A stretch of DNA of 64,000 bases from Syncephalastrum monosporum B8922. Its lineage: Eukaryota > Mucoromycota > Mucoromycetes > Mucorales > Syncephalastraceae. The translations under genes were made by a program, and so were the position numbers. The DNA is taken from contig JNEN01001249.1 of the NCBI GenBank assembly GCA_000697355.1, positions 343,955-407,954 of the forward strand, written 5' to 3'. Positions 12,130 through 26,900 of the stretch are shown here, piece after piece (the stretch's first letter is position 1; the number at the start of each line of letters is the position of its first letter). The notes under the pieces are model-generated. The model had not been told where the DNA came from. It made no database searches and saw only the letters and a program-made list of their open reading frames with translations.

Positions 12130-13264
12130 TTACTGTGCGTTATTCGAGCACTGGGATTCTATGTCTTGCACAAGTGCATCAAATTTAGAGTGGTGAACAA
12201 AGAGGAGGCGCCGCGAGGGAGCGATACCAAAATCTGAAAACGCACGCTTTGCATCAGACGTGGACTCTTTTTCTCGGTTGGTAAACTTGAAATCAAAGTG
12301 GCGATCTGCGTATTTCGCGATAATTTCATCCTCGGGCTGAAAGTAGAACGTCTCGCTCGACATGACCGGCTGCTTGCCATTCTGCATGCTATGTGTGAGT
12401 AACAACTCTGCTGGGCTCTCTCCTGTCCATTTCTCACCTTTTTTGCCTTTTTCCGCTGCTGATCCTCTTCTTCGTCGTCGTCATTGTTTTCTTCGTCGAG
12501 AGCAGACTCGACTTCTTTGTACGTCTTTGTGATGAACATGTACCACTCGAAGGTGTATGCCTCGCCCTAGTGCTTGGGATCAGTCATAGACCTTGGTTGA
12601 GGTGGAGATTGGCTACCTTCTTTACAGCTTCTTTGAGCTCGTCTTGCATCATGGTATACATGGGAGGCATGATCTCCATGGGCATATTGATGAAGCGTTC
12701 AGAGACGACCCAGCCAACGTGCTTTGGGCTGGTAGGTGCCAAAATGGCCTCGACCGCCTCTTGTTCCTTTTTCGGGCACTTGTTGAGCAGATAGGTCCGC
12801 AAGGCCTTGATGCCTGCATTATCCTAGCAACAGATGATGTGTGAGTGAGTGCCCTGACAAAAAGGAGTCCTTGATTCGCATTGTTTCCTTTTCGTTTCGT
12901 TCTACCTTTTTGTCTTGCATATTGATAGTGGTGAGGATTGCATAAGGGTCGGACTCCTGCCCGTCGACTTTCACAGTGGTTCCGACGTGGTTCTCCTCGA
13001 GCATAATGTCCACAATCTCACCCACGTTGAGATCCTCTGCGTCGGACGAAAAGAGCTGGTTCAGGAGCCGTTTCAGCGCGTGGTAGTCGACCGACTCGGG
13101 ATTGAAGAAGTCAAAGTCCACATCCACCACGTCCTGTAGATTGTCAGTTTCCTTTCCGGTATAACGACCGGACAACTCACCTGCACATTGCCAATGGAGC
13201 CCTCGTCATCCTCGTCGCTCTCGACATGCTTGACTTCTTCCTCAGGTGCCTTTCTCTTCATCAT
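12130..13264 (-). CDS. BCP1: BCP1/BCCIP family protein (nuclear export and ribosome biogenesis chaperone)
   Basis: Five exons: 13264-13181, 13133-12906, 12824-12618, 12566-12438 and 12381-12130, giving 299 aa, close to yeast Bcp1 (283). The acidic N-terminus (VESDEDDEGS) precedes the family core VDFDFFNPESVDYHALKRLL, then KHVGWVVSERFINMP and the C-terminal FYFQPEDEIIAKYA. An acidic-basic linker (EENNDDDEEEDQQRKKAKK) sits around residue 210. Family knowledge: yeast Bcp1 is required for nuclear export of Mss4 and acts as a chaperone of ribosomal protein Rpl23, and the human homologue BCCIP binds BRCA2/p21. Intron 4 uses the acceptor at 12383-12382, not the nearer TAG at 12393-12391, to keep frame. 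It lies 215 bp upstream of MCCC2 in the same orientation. Confidence 0.9.
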
Positions 13265-14233
13265 AGAAATAAAAAATAAAAAGGGTAACTCACGATCGCG
13301 CTATAAGATTTTTTTTACGAAAAAAAAAAAAAAAAAAAGCTTGGAACAGCCGACCAATGGATTTGCGGCATCGGCGATTCTGGCAGGAAAGTGGGAAAGT
13401 GTGCCTTTTTGAGGCTTTGATTCATGGGGCATGATTTCACTTTTATCACTTTCCTTTTTTCTCTCTCTCTGACGTCGAGCTTGGCGTCTCCTTTCTTTCG
13501 GGCTTATGGCCTTATGCTCTTGGAGCAAGCAAGCACGGCCAACACCAGCATACCCATAGCCATTGCCATAGTCATAGTCATAGTCATAGGCATAGTCATA
13601 GTCATAGTCATAGCCGTAGCCGTAGCCGTAACCAAGCGTATGCACTGCATTCCAATGTAGATACCTATTGCTTGCGGTTTCTACTTTGTCCTGGCTCACT
13701 CGAGAGAATGCGTTCCTCCTAAACGCGTCATCAGGTCACAACTTTTTATTAGTATCCCATATCTGCCTAAACTGTGCTGGAAGCATCTTCACTCGAGCGT
13801 CTCCTTCGTTGCTAATATAAGAGCTATAGTAGTTATAGTAGTTATAGTAGGCTCCAGTAAGAGACGGTTAGCGCGCGACATTGAATTATACACTGCCTAC
13901 GGAATGACATACACCGTACCGGTTTGCCCAAAGTTTATGCTTTCGGCCACCGAATGAGACGAGGTCTAGCGTAGAAAACCGTGGCAGACCCCGAGTAATA
14001 TTTCCCCATGTAGCCTCATACAAGCAGACCCAGCTATGGTTGTTGCCTGCAGACATGGGATAGGGTGGGTCCATGTGCATGATGGTTTGGCAGTAAACCT
14101 GACGCTAGGTCTAGCAAGGCTGGCCAATCAACGCAAAGCACAATTTGCGGCCTGTGATTGGCTGTCAGAGACTAAAGCTACTGAGTGTGTGGCTCTGCCC
14201 GCATTCGAAACTTTTCTACTTACTGTATAGAAC
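13265..14233. other. Intergenic with hexamer repeat
   Basis: Nearly 1 kb between the divergent BCP1 and GPN1 genes, with no supported gene. It contains an 18-base A run at about 13321-13338, a 6-bp tandem repeat at 13553-13631 and a 'tagtagtta' repeat at about 13828-13850. Confidence 0.45.
13553..13631. repeat. Imperfect 6-bp tandem repeat (catagt/catagc)
   Basis: About 13 copies of a 6-bp unit of the form 'catagt', degenerating to 'cgtagc' at the right end. Because the unit is a multiple of three, it creates long open frames encoding Tyr/Asp/Gly repeats on one strand and Val/Ile repeats on the other. These look artefactual. Confidence 0.85.
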
Positions 14234-15489
14234 ATGTCAACACCAGCAGACGGATCCACCGCCAATCCAGCCCAGTCGCCTAATCCAGCCGAAGAAGGCA
14301 AGAAGCACACCCCGCCTGTCATTCTCTGCATTGGCATGGCTGGATCCGGGAAAACCACGTTTATGCAGGTATTTCACAATCTACACTTACGCGTAGACAC
14401 CCGAAACTCGATCGCTGACTTTGACTGTAGCGAATCGTGGCCGATCTGCATGCCAAAAAGACGCCGCCCTACGTCTTGAACCTCGACCCGGCCGTCGGTC
14501 AGTTACCCTTCACAGCCAACATTGATATCCGCGATACGGTCAACTACAAAGAAGTCATGAAACAGTATGTATGGCCTCGCAAGGCGGGCCCCACAACGTG
14601 CAAGGTGGCATTGTTTCTAAACCAAGGGATAGATATCAGCTGGGTCCCAACGGTGGTATTCTGACGAGTCTCAACTTGTTCACGACCAAATTCGATCAAG
14701 TGCTTGAATTTGTCAGCAAGCGCGCCGAGTCGGTGAGCAACATTGTGGTCGATACGCCTGGTCAGATCGAGATCTTTACGTGGTCTGCCTCGGGCGCCAT
14801 CATCACCGACACGCTTGCTGCGACGTATCCGACTGTGGTGGCGTACATTATCGACACACCTCGCACCACCGCGCCTGCCACCTTCATGAGCAACATGCTC
14901 TACGCTTGCTCCATCCTCTACAAGACAAAACTGCCCTTCATCCTCGTCTTCAACAAGACCGACGTCGTCTCCCACGACTTTGCCGTTGAGTGGATGAACG
15001 ATTTCGAAAAGTTCCAGGAAGCCCTGGCGCAGGACACGAGCTACATGAGCAGCCTGATGAATTCCATGAGCTTGATGCTCGACGAGTTCTACAACCACCT
15101 CAAAGTCGTCGGTGTCTCGGCCGTCACCGGAGCAGGCGTCGACGACTTCTTCAAGGCCGTCGACGAGGCTGCGCTCGAATACGAGGCCGAGTACAAGCCC
15201 GAAATCGAGCGTCTGATTCGCGAAAAGATGGAAAAGGAGGAAAAGGGCCGCCAGGACCAAATCAACAAGCTCATGAAGGACATGAAGGTCTCCAAGGGGA
15301 CTGAGGTGCCACTCGGCAATCAGCCCGCCTTTGATGATGCGGACGAGAGTGATGACAGCGAATGTGAGTAGAAGCAAACGGTGTTATGTATGGATAGAGA
15401 AGCTGATAACCCTTTTTCTCCGTTCCTATTTACTAGATGAAAACCCGCTTCCGTCTTCCTCCAAGTTCCCTCCCTCCGCCCGCAGCTAA
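14234..15489 (+). CDS. GPN1: GPN-loop GTPase 1 (RNA polymerase II assembly/import)
   Basis: Exons 14234-14368, 14431-14564, 14633-15363 and 15437-15489, giving 350 aa. G1 is GMAGSGKTT, the family-defining loop is GPNGG, G3 is DTPGQIE and G4 is NKTD. The C-terminal helical region ([20 protein letters not shown]) and acidic end are typical of GPN1/Npa3. GPN1 with GPN3/GPN2 supports cytoplasmic assembly and nuclear import of RNA polymerase II. The 3' end is ambiguous. Without the last intron the frame stops at 15371 (335 aa, ending SDDSECE). A strong donor (GTGAGT at 15364) and acceptor (TTACTAG at 15430-15436) would instead add about 17 residues ending at 15489. I favour the spliced form on splice-site quality alone. 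Confidence 0.93.
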
Positions 15490-15749
15490 TCAAAATATAT
15501 ATATATACACATACATGCACTCTGAATACTTCTCCATATATAAACCTCGCATCGCACACCCTGCATTTTCTGTTTACATAGCGTGAGTGATCTTTTATTA
15601 TGATCGTTATTATTATATACGCTTCAAAGCGTATTCGGGTGTGGATGTAAAAGAAGATGAACTATTATGACTAGATTTAGTATGCTAAGAGAAAGAAAGA
15701 AACAAAAAGGGGGGATATCTATGACTCGTATAAGAAGGGGGTATGTGAA

Positions 15750-18341
15750 TTAGGCCATATCGGTCAAAGTTAAGGAATGACGTGGATTACGGGTGGTAGT
15801 AGTAGCAGTAGTAGTATTAGTAGTGGCTGTGTTGGTGGGAGACTCGTCCGAAGCGGTGAGAGAAATGACGGGCCGGACCTGTCCAGGCTCGGGGCAGTGT
15901 GGACGCGCGTACGGACTGGCGTGTGCATCCTCACTGCTATGGTTATGAGGAAGATGAGTAGGTGAAGGATGATTTTCATGCGGGTGGGAGTCGTTGCTAT
16001 GACATGTATGTGGAGACCGCAGGAAGAGGCGGTCGTCGGTGCTGATATCGCTGCCTGCGCGTGTGGTGGTGGCGTGGATGGAGGAGAGGGTCACAGAAGA
16101 TTTGGAGTAGATAGAAGACTGCTCGTCGTCGGGATGGGTCGCACGCTTCTTTGTTGTGCGCTGCGGGGGTGGTGTGGGTTGCATATCAGAGAGGGCGGCC
16201 GAGTATCGCTTGCGGGCGTAAGCCGTCCTGGATGACCCAAGTGTGATCGGTTGCTGGGGTTGTTGGGAAAAGAAGGAGGGCATGGTGTCCGTGTGGCGGA
16301 CAATTTCGCCGGGTGTAAAGGAGAGGAGGGAGGATGAGCTCGAGAAGCGGTTGTCTTGCTTTTTCTTGTTGCGTTGCCTGAGGAGCATGCGCGTAGCGGG
16401 TGGTAGGCGCGGCGAGTGGGGTGGCGAGGGCACGTCGGGAGCAGCCGTCATGACAGGCGGGGCTACGCGAGCATCGAACGAGAAATGCTCGAATGGGTCG
16501 TCGTGCTGTGGTTCCGACGAGCCAGAAGATTCGCTGATACGGGGCGACATGCTGACGAAGGCAGGGTCAAAGTTGGAGAGGTCGGTTGCGGAGGTAAGGC
16601 GGGGTACGTAGGGCGGCTCCAGGCGCAGGTGCTCCACATCCTCCCAGTCGACCTCGTTGAAAAAAGGGTGGGCCTTGATCTCGTCGGCACCATGGACGCC
16701 CCACCCTAACCTGTCGATCGGATCACGTTCTAGCAGCTATAGGAGAAACATATTAGCTCCATAGAACATCACCTTTTTTTCCGTTCTCGCTTCTGAATTA
16801 CTTACGCCAGACAGAAAGTCGCGCGTGACAGGGTCAAAGTGGGGTGGGAATTCGAGAGGATCTTCAAGCACGCGGCGGTACATGTCCATGTGGGTATCGG
16901 CCCAGAAGGGAGTCTGCAGGGATAACATCAGCAAAAAAGAAAAAAGAAAAAAGAGCCTAAATCATAACAACCCCTCGTTATGACTACTTACGATGCCAGC
17001 GAGCATTTCGTAGAGAAGTGTACCATAGCTCCAGTAGTCGATGGCAAAGGTATAAGGTTCACCTAACAGCACTTCGGGGGCAAGGTACTCTGCGGTGCCA
17101 CAAAATGTGGTGGTGATCGGCAGATCGTCCTCGTCGCGATACTGCTGCGGGGGGAAGATCTTGCTCAGGCCGAAATCAGTGAGTACGATATGACCATCGC
17201 GTCCAATCAGCACGTTCTCTGGTTTCAGGTCGCGGTAAATGATGCCATGGCGGTGCAGCACGGCCAGGCCTGCTAGGATCTCGGCTGCATAGAAACGGGT
17301 TCGCTCAGGCGTGAAGATGTGGTAAGTCGACATTTGGGTGGCAATATCGCCACCGCTGAAATAGTCCAGCACAAGGAAAAGCTGCGTGGGTGTCTGGAAG
17401 GCATAGTGCATACGAATAAGAAAAGGCGACTGTCCACGCAACCGCGCGAGGATATCGCGTTCTGCGCGCGTGTGCTGCACTTCTTTTTGCTCCACGACGC
17501 GGCTCTTTTTGATCGCCTTTAACGCATACAACCGCTCGCTGCTGCAATTGTCTTCCTTTCGTGACTGAACCAAAAGGACCTACATAAGCATAATGTGCCT
17601 CTTAACATCCAACGTGCATGGATCCCTTACTGCGTATGCTTCCTTACCTTTCCCATACAGCCTTTACCGAGGACTTTGAGCAAGTCATAGTCCTCGAGAG
17701 AAACCTTGACCGACTCGGGAGACGAGGGCGGCGAGGGTGGCGACGAAGGCGATGCGGGCGAGAGCGACGGAGGTGTCACCGAGGATTGCGAGGAGTGATC
17801 AGGATCGTGTTTCTGAACAGGTACGCGCTGGTCCTCCTCGCGTTGGACGCTCAGGAAATCACGGAGAATGGTCGAAATGGAGACAATGGGATGTTCAAAG
17901 CACTTTTGCAGATAACGCTCGAGCTTGTCTGCATTGGACTTGGCTCGAAAATTCAAGAGATTCTTGATCGACCGTCGTTTGTTGAGACGAGGACCCTGTG
18001 CATAGTCTTGATAAACTGTGGTCGGCGTCGTCAACCCCGGAAATGGAATTTTGGATTTGGGGTAATGCGTCCGAATCTGATTGAATATGAGTTTATTTTC
18101 TATGGGGACCCGCCGCCCTCAGTATACCTTCTGGTGGAACTCATAAAAGTCGAACGGGTATCGAACCAGCGAAACAATGGACGTAGGCGATTGCAGGACC
18201 ACGTTGAACACCTGTCATCCTGCGTTCATTATGTGATCTATGCCATTCGAATTCACGTACCGACAAGACTTCTTGATGGATAGTCAAAGTCGTCTCAAAG
18301 ACGGATACCAACGGCGGCTGTTCCGGAGAAGAGCATGGCAT
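15750..18341 (-). CDS. PX-domain AGC-family serine/threonine kinase (SGK3/CISK-like)
   Basis: Six exons: 18341-18261, 18211-18128, 18076-17648, 17579-16992, 16913-16806 and 16736-15750, giving 758 aa. Residues ~20-130 look like a phosphoinositide-binding PX domain ([16 protein letters not shown], then a proline-rich turn and [12 protein letters not shown]). A Ser/Pro-rich linker follows. The kinase has GKGCMGKV as Gly loop, Lys in YALKAI (~219), YRDLKPEN (~313), DFG (~333), a PDK1-type activation loop [13 protein letters not shown] and an AGC hydrophobic motif FEHFSF at ~512-517. A further ~240 residues are low-complexity Ser/Thr/His/Pro. The PX domain suggests endosomal or plasma membrane recruitment. 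SGK3 is the animal analogue, and the fungal substrates are unknown to me. The chosen ATG gives a compact PX start; an in-frame ATG further upstream would only add a hydrophobic/aromatic stretch. Confidence 0.88.
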
Positions 18342-21300
18342 GGCAACGAAGGAAGGAGCAAAAGAGAGAAAGACAGGGAAACGGAAAAAGGAAAAAGAAG
18401 AAATAGAGAGATGAAAGGGAACGCGAAAGAAGATATATATTTGTTTTTGGCTGATCTGCATGCTTTTTTTTTTTTTTGGCTTCTACGTGCTCCTCGTAGG
18501 CCAGGCTGTGAGTGGGATATGGATAGCAATAACGACCCCCGAAACTCCTAGAGCCTTTCCAACTCCTCCTCCTTTCCATTATTTGAGAAAAAAATTATTA
18601 CATTAGATGTATATGTATATCATGATTATCTCATTCCATCACCATCACACGCTCTGCTTCTCCAGTTTTCATCTCAAGTGCGTCTGTGTATAAGTATGTA
18701 CAATTTACGCACACGTACACACTCCACACGCATACTACATACACACAACACGCAAGCACACGCATGCGAAGAAGAATAAAACAAGAGAGGAAAAGAGATG
18801 GCGCCTTTTGCATGCATGATGGTCTTTTTTTGGATGCCCCCCCCCCCAAACTCAGGGTCCTCTCGCTCATGCCGTATTTTGCCTCTTATACCTGCCCTTG
18901 CTTGTTCACCCTTTCTTTTCCCTTTCTCGTAAATGTGATTTTTGGTTTCGTTTCTTACGGATTGTATTTTTTTCATTATTTATGAAAGGGTGGTACCTCT
19001 TCTATGACTATTACGTACACCATCCGAGAACAAAACCCTCCTTTATCCGTTCGTGCTCTTTGTCATACATATGCATAGTAATTCAAAATGAGATGACATT
19101 GATATATTCTTGCATCCATCATCAGGTGTCAAACGGATACCTATCAACGAAAATTACGACAATTGTTGATATATTATGATGATAAACGGGCTCATAAGCA
19201 AATGGCTAAAGCTAACCTTCTGATCGAGACCGGAGAAAGGGGTGCGGTGAAGGGTTTGACAGCCAAAAGGAGGTACAGATACGCATGCACGAGAATGATG
19301 TCAACTCTCACAATATTTCCATCCCCTCCATAACCAATTTCGGCTACGCTTCTAGTTTGCGTGACCCGAGAAGTGATCGTCTTCATTTGTGCATTGTCAC
19401 TTGTATAACAGCCCCACAGACCCTGTTTTTTAAATGTTTCTGTGCGCCCACCATAATATATCTACATAGACTTCATGGTGACTCCCCTTTGACATCAGCG
19501 CATCTTACGTAGTATATATACATGCATATATACATTCGTTGTGATTCCATTTAGAAGTGAGTTGTAACAACAGGTATATTGCTATTGTTTTCTATTTTAA
19601 AATATACTCGTGTTGATCAGTAAGGAAACGGCGATCACCCTTATTATCAACCCAGCAAATATAAACTTCTCTTGCACATGGATGTATATTACAGCGACCA
19701 CCATGTTCAGCATCCCATATATACGTATGCTGATATAATATAGTACAAGTGCTATATATAACATATAGTAGGATGCTATCGATTGCCCATACAGCTGTTG
19801 TTTATTAGAAAAATATCACTATGTAGATATTATAAGGGCGTGAGAGGAAGATTACTGATACGTAAAAATTTTCCTTTGGTCAAATTAAATCCATCCTTTG
19901 GCAATGGTAATACGGTATCTACTATCACTATTTTGCGGCTGAAGAAATATTAAAAGTAAACGTTTGCATGCTGGAAGGTGGCCAATAGTAATAGTGCTGA
20001 GCGGAGCGGCTCTTTTCACCTCTCCTTGTCAATTATGCAAAGGGGAGCATAGCTCAAACATGGAAGGGGGGTTGCACGAAGCGGCTCTTTATTGTCTCCT
20101 TGAGATCAACAATAGAAATCCAACATTTCGCTGTATGCAAGAAAGAATACCTTACTTTCTGTACCGTCACATGAATCTACGCTATAGGTGGGAGAGTATG
20201 TCGTAGAACAGTACTGCCGGAAGTGGTTTAGGTTTCAAAGGTTATCGGCATACTTGTTCTCTCTTTTCTTGTCTGTACAGTGCCGTACGTGCAAGTCGAA
20301 CTCGGCGAGGGATGTCATCCGCCGTGCGAAGGTTCTGATAGGTTGCTTTAAATTGATGAAGTTATCCTGTAATGCGGGGTAATTGGTAAAGGTTTTGGAT
20401 CGTTCTCCGAGTAGATTTGGTTGTGAAGAGTGCTTTATCGTATTGTGCCGGTGATGGCTCGTGCATGGCGGTGTCAAGCGGCCGATTTGGATGCTCTGAA
20501 TGTCGTGATACCCTCTATTTGTTTCCTCTTACGAGGCCAATACCACATGCTTTGAGATACCTTCATAACCAACCTGGTGGTTGACATGTCGCACTAGGTG
20601 CTTTTATGGCAGGGGGCGACCCATATCGAGAGGTAGGAGAGTACCCATGGTGCGATGAACACCAGAGCCACATGCTTGTTTGCCAGTCGATATCGAGCTA
20701 AATACAGTAGCCGTGCGGACAAGTTATACGCCCTGGGGATAAAAGACTACAACTTAGGCGAGAATATCACTTATCTGGGTATAACTTACCCGCGCGGCTA
20801 CTGTAAGTCAATAAAGCACCACGCTGGTCTGGTGCTGGATCTGATGCTGATCGGCTCTTCTTCCTACAAGTACTTCACCTTCTACCTCCTTCGTTATGAG
20901 CATGATTCTCTCTAAACCGTCCGGCAATGCCTATGTACAGCTGCCATTATAAACAAGCAAATCGCTATACATTGGACTACTGGACATTATCCTAGTCGTT
21001 CTCGTTTGCTTCAAGCAAAGTAAGAATTGTCACAGCACGATTACTGAACAGGCCCTCCAACTCCTACCGACCTTCACATCTCGCGGTGGGTAAAACGTCC
21101 TCACCGCTGCACTAGCAACATTGACCTTGCAAAAATGTTTACTTTCGCTTTCACTTCTGCTCTCACGACCCTCACTGTTGCAATCTTTTCCGTTGTTTTC
21201 TATTTTACATATCATTGTTAGTTTAGGCTGGGGGTGTCTGACCAACTGTGAGGCATGACAGCCGAAGAGGATGACTCAGATGGGTCAACCCACGATACTA

Positions 21301-21516
21301 CATGTATCGAGTTCTTTGCGGTCGTCTTCCACAATATACTCGCGCTCAATGTGTGCTTTGACGGATATCACAGAAAAGACTAAGTGTATGTACAAAAGAG
21401 CCGGCCCTTTTAATTATTAAAGTACGACATGATGTATAAATGTCTAGCAAAGCAATTGTATGTCATCATGAGCATGGGCAAAGAAAAGATGATGCTTTTT
21501 GTATATGAGATCGCAT
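18342..21516. other. Gene-poor intergenic region
   Basis: About 3.2 kb between the PX-kinase start and the HSP70 stop with no gene I can support. It has CA-rich microsatellite at about 18700-18770, an 11-base C run near 18837-18847, AT-rich irregular 'atata' sequence at about 19500-19770, and the inverted repeat at 20703-20805. No tRNA or 5S rRNA box pattern was noticed. Confidence 0.45.
20703..20805. repeat. Inverted repeat, 29-bp arms around a 45-bp loop
   Basis: The arm at 20703-20731 (begins TACAGTAGCCG) and the reverse complement of 20777-20805 agree at 25 of 29 positions: 11 matches, one mismatch, 4 matches, 2 mismatches, 9 matches, one mismatch, one match. Homology stops abruptly outside both arms. 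It could be a short MITE-like element, a hairpin of a non-coding RNA, or a palindromic remnant. No target-site duplication is obvious. Confidence 0.6.
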
Positions 21517-23793
<2,277 letters not shown>

Positions 23794-23851
23794 GTTTTCA
23801 AATATAGAAGCGAAGAAGAAAACGACCGAGACGCGCGTTTGCGCGGCTTGG

Positions 23852-23859
23852 CTTATATA
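23852..23859 (-). promoter_or_regulatory. TATA box of HSP70
   Basis: On the minus strand the sequence reads TATATAAG. It is about 60 bp upstream of the HSP70 start codon at 23793 and is the only TATA-like element in the short gap between alpha-COP and HSP70. Confidence 0.6.
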
Positions 23860-23895
23860 TCATTCGGGACCCCGATTAACTTTTGGCACTCAATT

Positions 23896-23920
23896 GGAAT
23901 CATGGAGAAATTGTTGGAAA
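23896..23920 (-). promoter_or_regulatory. Step-type heat-shock element upstream of HSP70
   Basis: Three GAA triplets occur on the plus strand at 23897-23899, 23907-23909 and 23917-23919, exactly 10 bp apart. Each is flanked to give the nGAAn form (GGAAT, AGAAA, GGAAA). This matches the step arrangement of HSF binding sites known from yeast. It lies about 105-125 bp upstream of the HSP70 ATG and about 40 bp upstream of the TATA box. HSF binding is inferred. Confidence 0.55.
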
Positions 23921-23994
23921 CACCATTCAAGGTCCGCGTAATGTATTCGATAAAGAAAAAGAGAGAGAAGAGAGAGGGGGAGGAAAAGCTACTT

Positions 23995-26900
23995 TTAGAT
24001 CATGACGCGAAGGCCAGAGGCTTGTGCGCCGATTTGCGCCACTTCACAAATCGTGCACTGCTTGCCTTCATGTTCGGGTTTGTACGAAGCCTTGCAGTAC
24101 GCACACGTCACTGCCGGTGAGCCTCGGTAGATAGGCTCAAAAGAGATGGCGCACACCACGAACGGGTTGTATTGGTCATAGTCCAGCTCCACTTCGTCCC
24201 GAAGGGTACGCTCGCACACCGCTTGAATTTGTCGTGCCTACAAGAAAGGAAAAGAAAAAGGAAAAGCGTGTGAGTCGTGTACCTGAATGTTTTCCTTCGT
24301 GTGCCTGAGCACCTGGCTCTATTTTTTGTTTACTTACTTCATCAGCCACGGATCGTGGTGGCACGAGCTCCAAAAGTCGGCGGGCAAACTGTGATGCTGT
24401 GTTAAAGTTCTTGAGCTTGAAGGCTTGCTTGGATGCCTGGCGCAGTGCAAGCTGCAAATGAGGGGTTTGGAGCTGGCAATGGGTAAAGTAGGCAGCGAGC
24501 TCAACACCGCGCTTGGCGGACTCGGCGCTCGCCCCCGCTCCAGATGCAGCTCGGCGCTTCTGTTCGAGGGTGAGGCCCATCAAGTATTCGCGGCAAATGT
24601 CAATCAGCTGCACGACTTCTGCAGCCTCATTGCTGTCGGCTGCAACGGTAAACAGCACGGAGTGTAACAGGTTCTTGAATTGTGCGGCTGAAGCTGTGAG
24701 CTTGCCAGAGGTGAAGAAACGGTAGCCTTGTTGCAGCTGCACCGATGCCAGGTTCTGGAAGCTGTAGACGACGACGGGCAGGCTGCTTCGCACATTCGAT
24801 TCCTCGGGATTACGACGGATGTGGGCCGTCATGGCCGGGTTGGAGGCCAAAGCAGACACGGTCAGGCGCGATGCCTGGAATATAGACAAAAAGTGGCTCT
24901 TGAGGGGAGCAAAGTTGACAATGCCCACTTGACGGTTCAGAGCCTAAAATGCAGAAACTGAGTTAGACTCGGACAAGCTTCCCATACATGGCTCTTTTTT
25001 TTTTTTTGCTCTCTTCTCTTTACCTGCATCGCACTCTCGAATGCACCGGCTGCAATGTGATCCGCGGCCAAGGGCGAGTTCTGGGCCCACACGGAGCTCT
25101 CGCTGGTGCCAGCCGTTGGTGGCACGAATTCTGCGGTCTCCTGCGCAGCAGCCTGGCTAATCTCGGCGTCGATGTCTGCCTTAATATCATCATCCAGGTC
25201 CCAACCGCCACCTTCTTCATCATCTTCTGCATTCGGCTCAGGGGTACCAAACAGATCATCCTCGGCGCGCGCTTTGGATGACAAGCCAGGGATGCCCAAG
25301 TCATCGTCATCGCCCTCACCCCAGTCTCCTGCAGCTTCCTCAATGTTGTCGATCTGGTCGTCATAGGAGAAGGCAGGTGCGGCAGCTTGGCCAATCTGAC
25401 CTTCACTGGCCACGAACGCGCCTTCAAAGAAGCTCTTGGACAAGGTCAGGCGGGGCCAGTTGGGATCTTCGAGTCGGTTCACGGTCTGGGGCAGCTTCGG
25501 AAGCTCAGCTGTCTCGGTCGGCACTTGGATCTCTTCTTCCGTCTTGCCCGCAGCGGCCAGGATCTCTTGTGCTTTCTCGTGAAGACCGTGCGTCTTGGCC
25601 GTCATGTAGGCGAGAGGGGCTATCATCACATAATCAGATACTGCCTGTGTTTTACCTTAGCCTTAATTACCTTGGCCGACTTCCTGCAGCTGCCGGACAC
25701 GCTCCTCAATGTCACCGAGGTAGAGCGCGTTCTGGAAGCTCGACACGGGATCTTTGCGAAGCTCGGCAATCTTCATCATCTGGCGGATGTTCGTATCATT
25801 GCCACTGATTAGGTATAAGAAGGAGAGTCTATCAAAGTTGCTGACGCGCTGGTACGACAGCTCAACAATCTATCCATCGAATGTCAGTTACATAGTCCGG
25901 CCATAATGCTATATATCTTACCTTGAAGTTGCCCTGACGCAGTGCCTCGTCACCCAGCTTCTTCCAGCAGTCAGGCTTATCAAGTTGCTTCGCAGTTTCG
26001 AGCGCAATATCGAGGTTGCCGCACTCAAGCGCCAGTTCAAAACGAGTTCTCGGCTCGCGGACAAAGTGCAGAGCAATCTAATAGGGAATGCATGAGAACA
26101 CCGATACATACCTTCGTCCCTCAATCTTACCTCCGGGTAGCCCTTCTTTTGAAGATAAGCGATGATCGACTGACCAACCAGGTTCGAGTTGCGAATAATA
26201 TGAAGCACTTCCTCGTATTGCTTCTTGATGAGCGCTAGCTTGAAGCGGTACTCGGTAGGGTCAATCTTGATCGTGCGGGGTGTGGCCTCACGGTCCAAGA
26301 TGTAGAGCGTCTTGCCTTTGACGCGCGTCAAGTAAACAGGTTGCTCCAGGGTACGAATAATACCGTTGTCACTACGCAGACCGATCAGCATCGTGTTCAT
26401 TTCATGCATTTCCTTTACTTACCCCTGAGGAAGAGCGTATTTGATATGGTTCAGCGTGCAGTAGATGAAAACACCTGAATCATCCCAGGTACCGCTCTTG
26501 ATACGAATAGTCTCATGGACTTGGCACGTCTGTTGCAGGTTCTTGTCCGCAATGGTAATGGCTTTTAAAAAGACGAGGTCAGCCAAGAGCAGAATTTGCT
26601 TCCTTTCTCCGACTTACAGTGCTTGCTAAGCAGGGCAATCATGGACATATCACTGTTCCACACAACATACTTGACAGAGGAGACCGGGAGCTCAGCCGAA
26701 ACACGACGCTGTTGAATATCAAACAGTATGACAGAGCTAGCAGTGGCCATTAACAGGGCGCCGGTCCCAGCATAAAAGATCTCGGTCACCTGACCCGGAG
26801 GCTTGAAGGCTTTGGTGACGGCATTGGACAAGTCACGGATCTGAATCTCTTGCTTGAACTTGTCAAAGACAGCGAAGCGGTTGCGCGCAATGAACAGCGC

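Noticed and set aside
13301..13699. Tyr/Asp/Gly-repeat minus-strand frame
   Set aside because: It is created by the 6-bp tandem repeat and an A run; no start context or homologue-like segment.
20041..20110. tRNA-like 'GGGGAGCATAGCTCA' start
   Set aside because: No matching T-arm (GGTTCRANNCC) or acceptor stem at the right distance.
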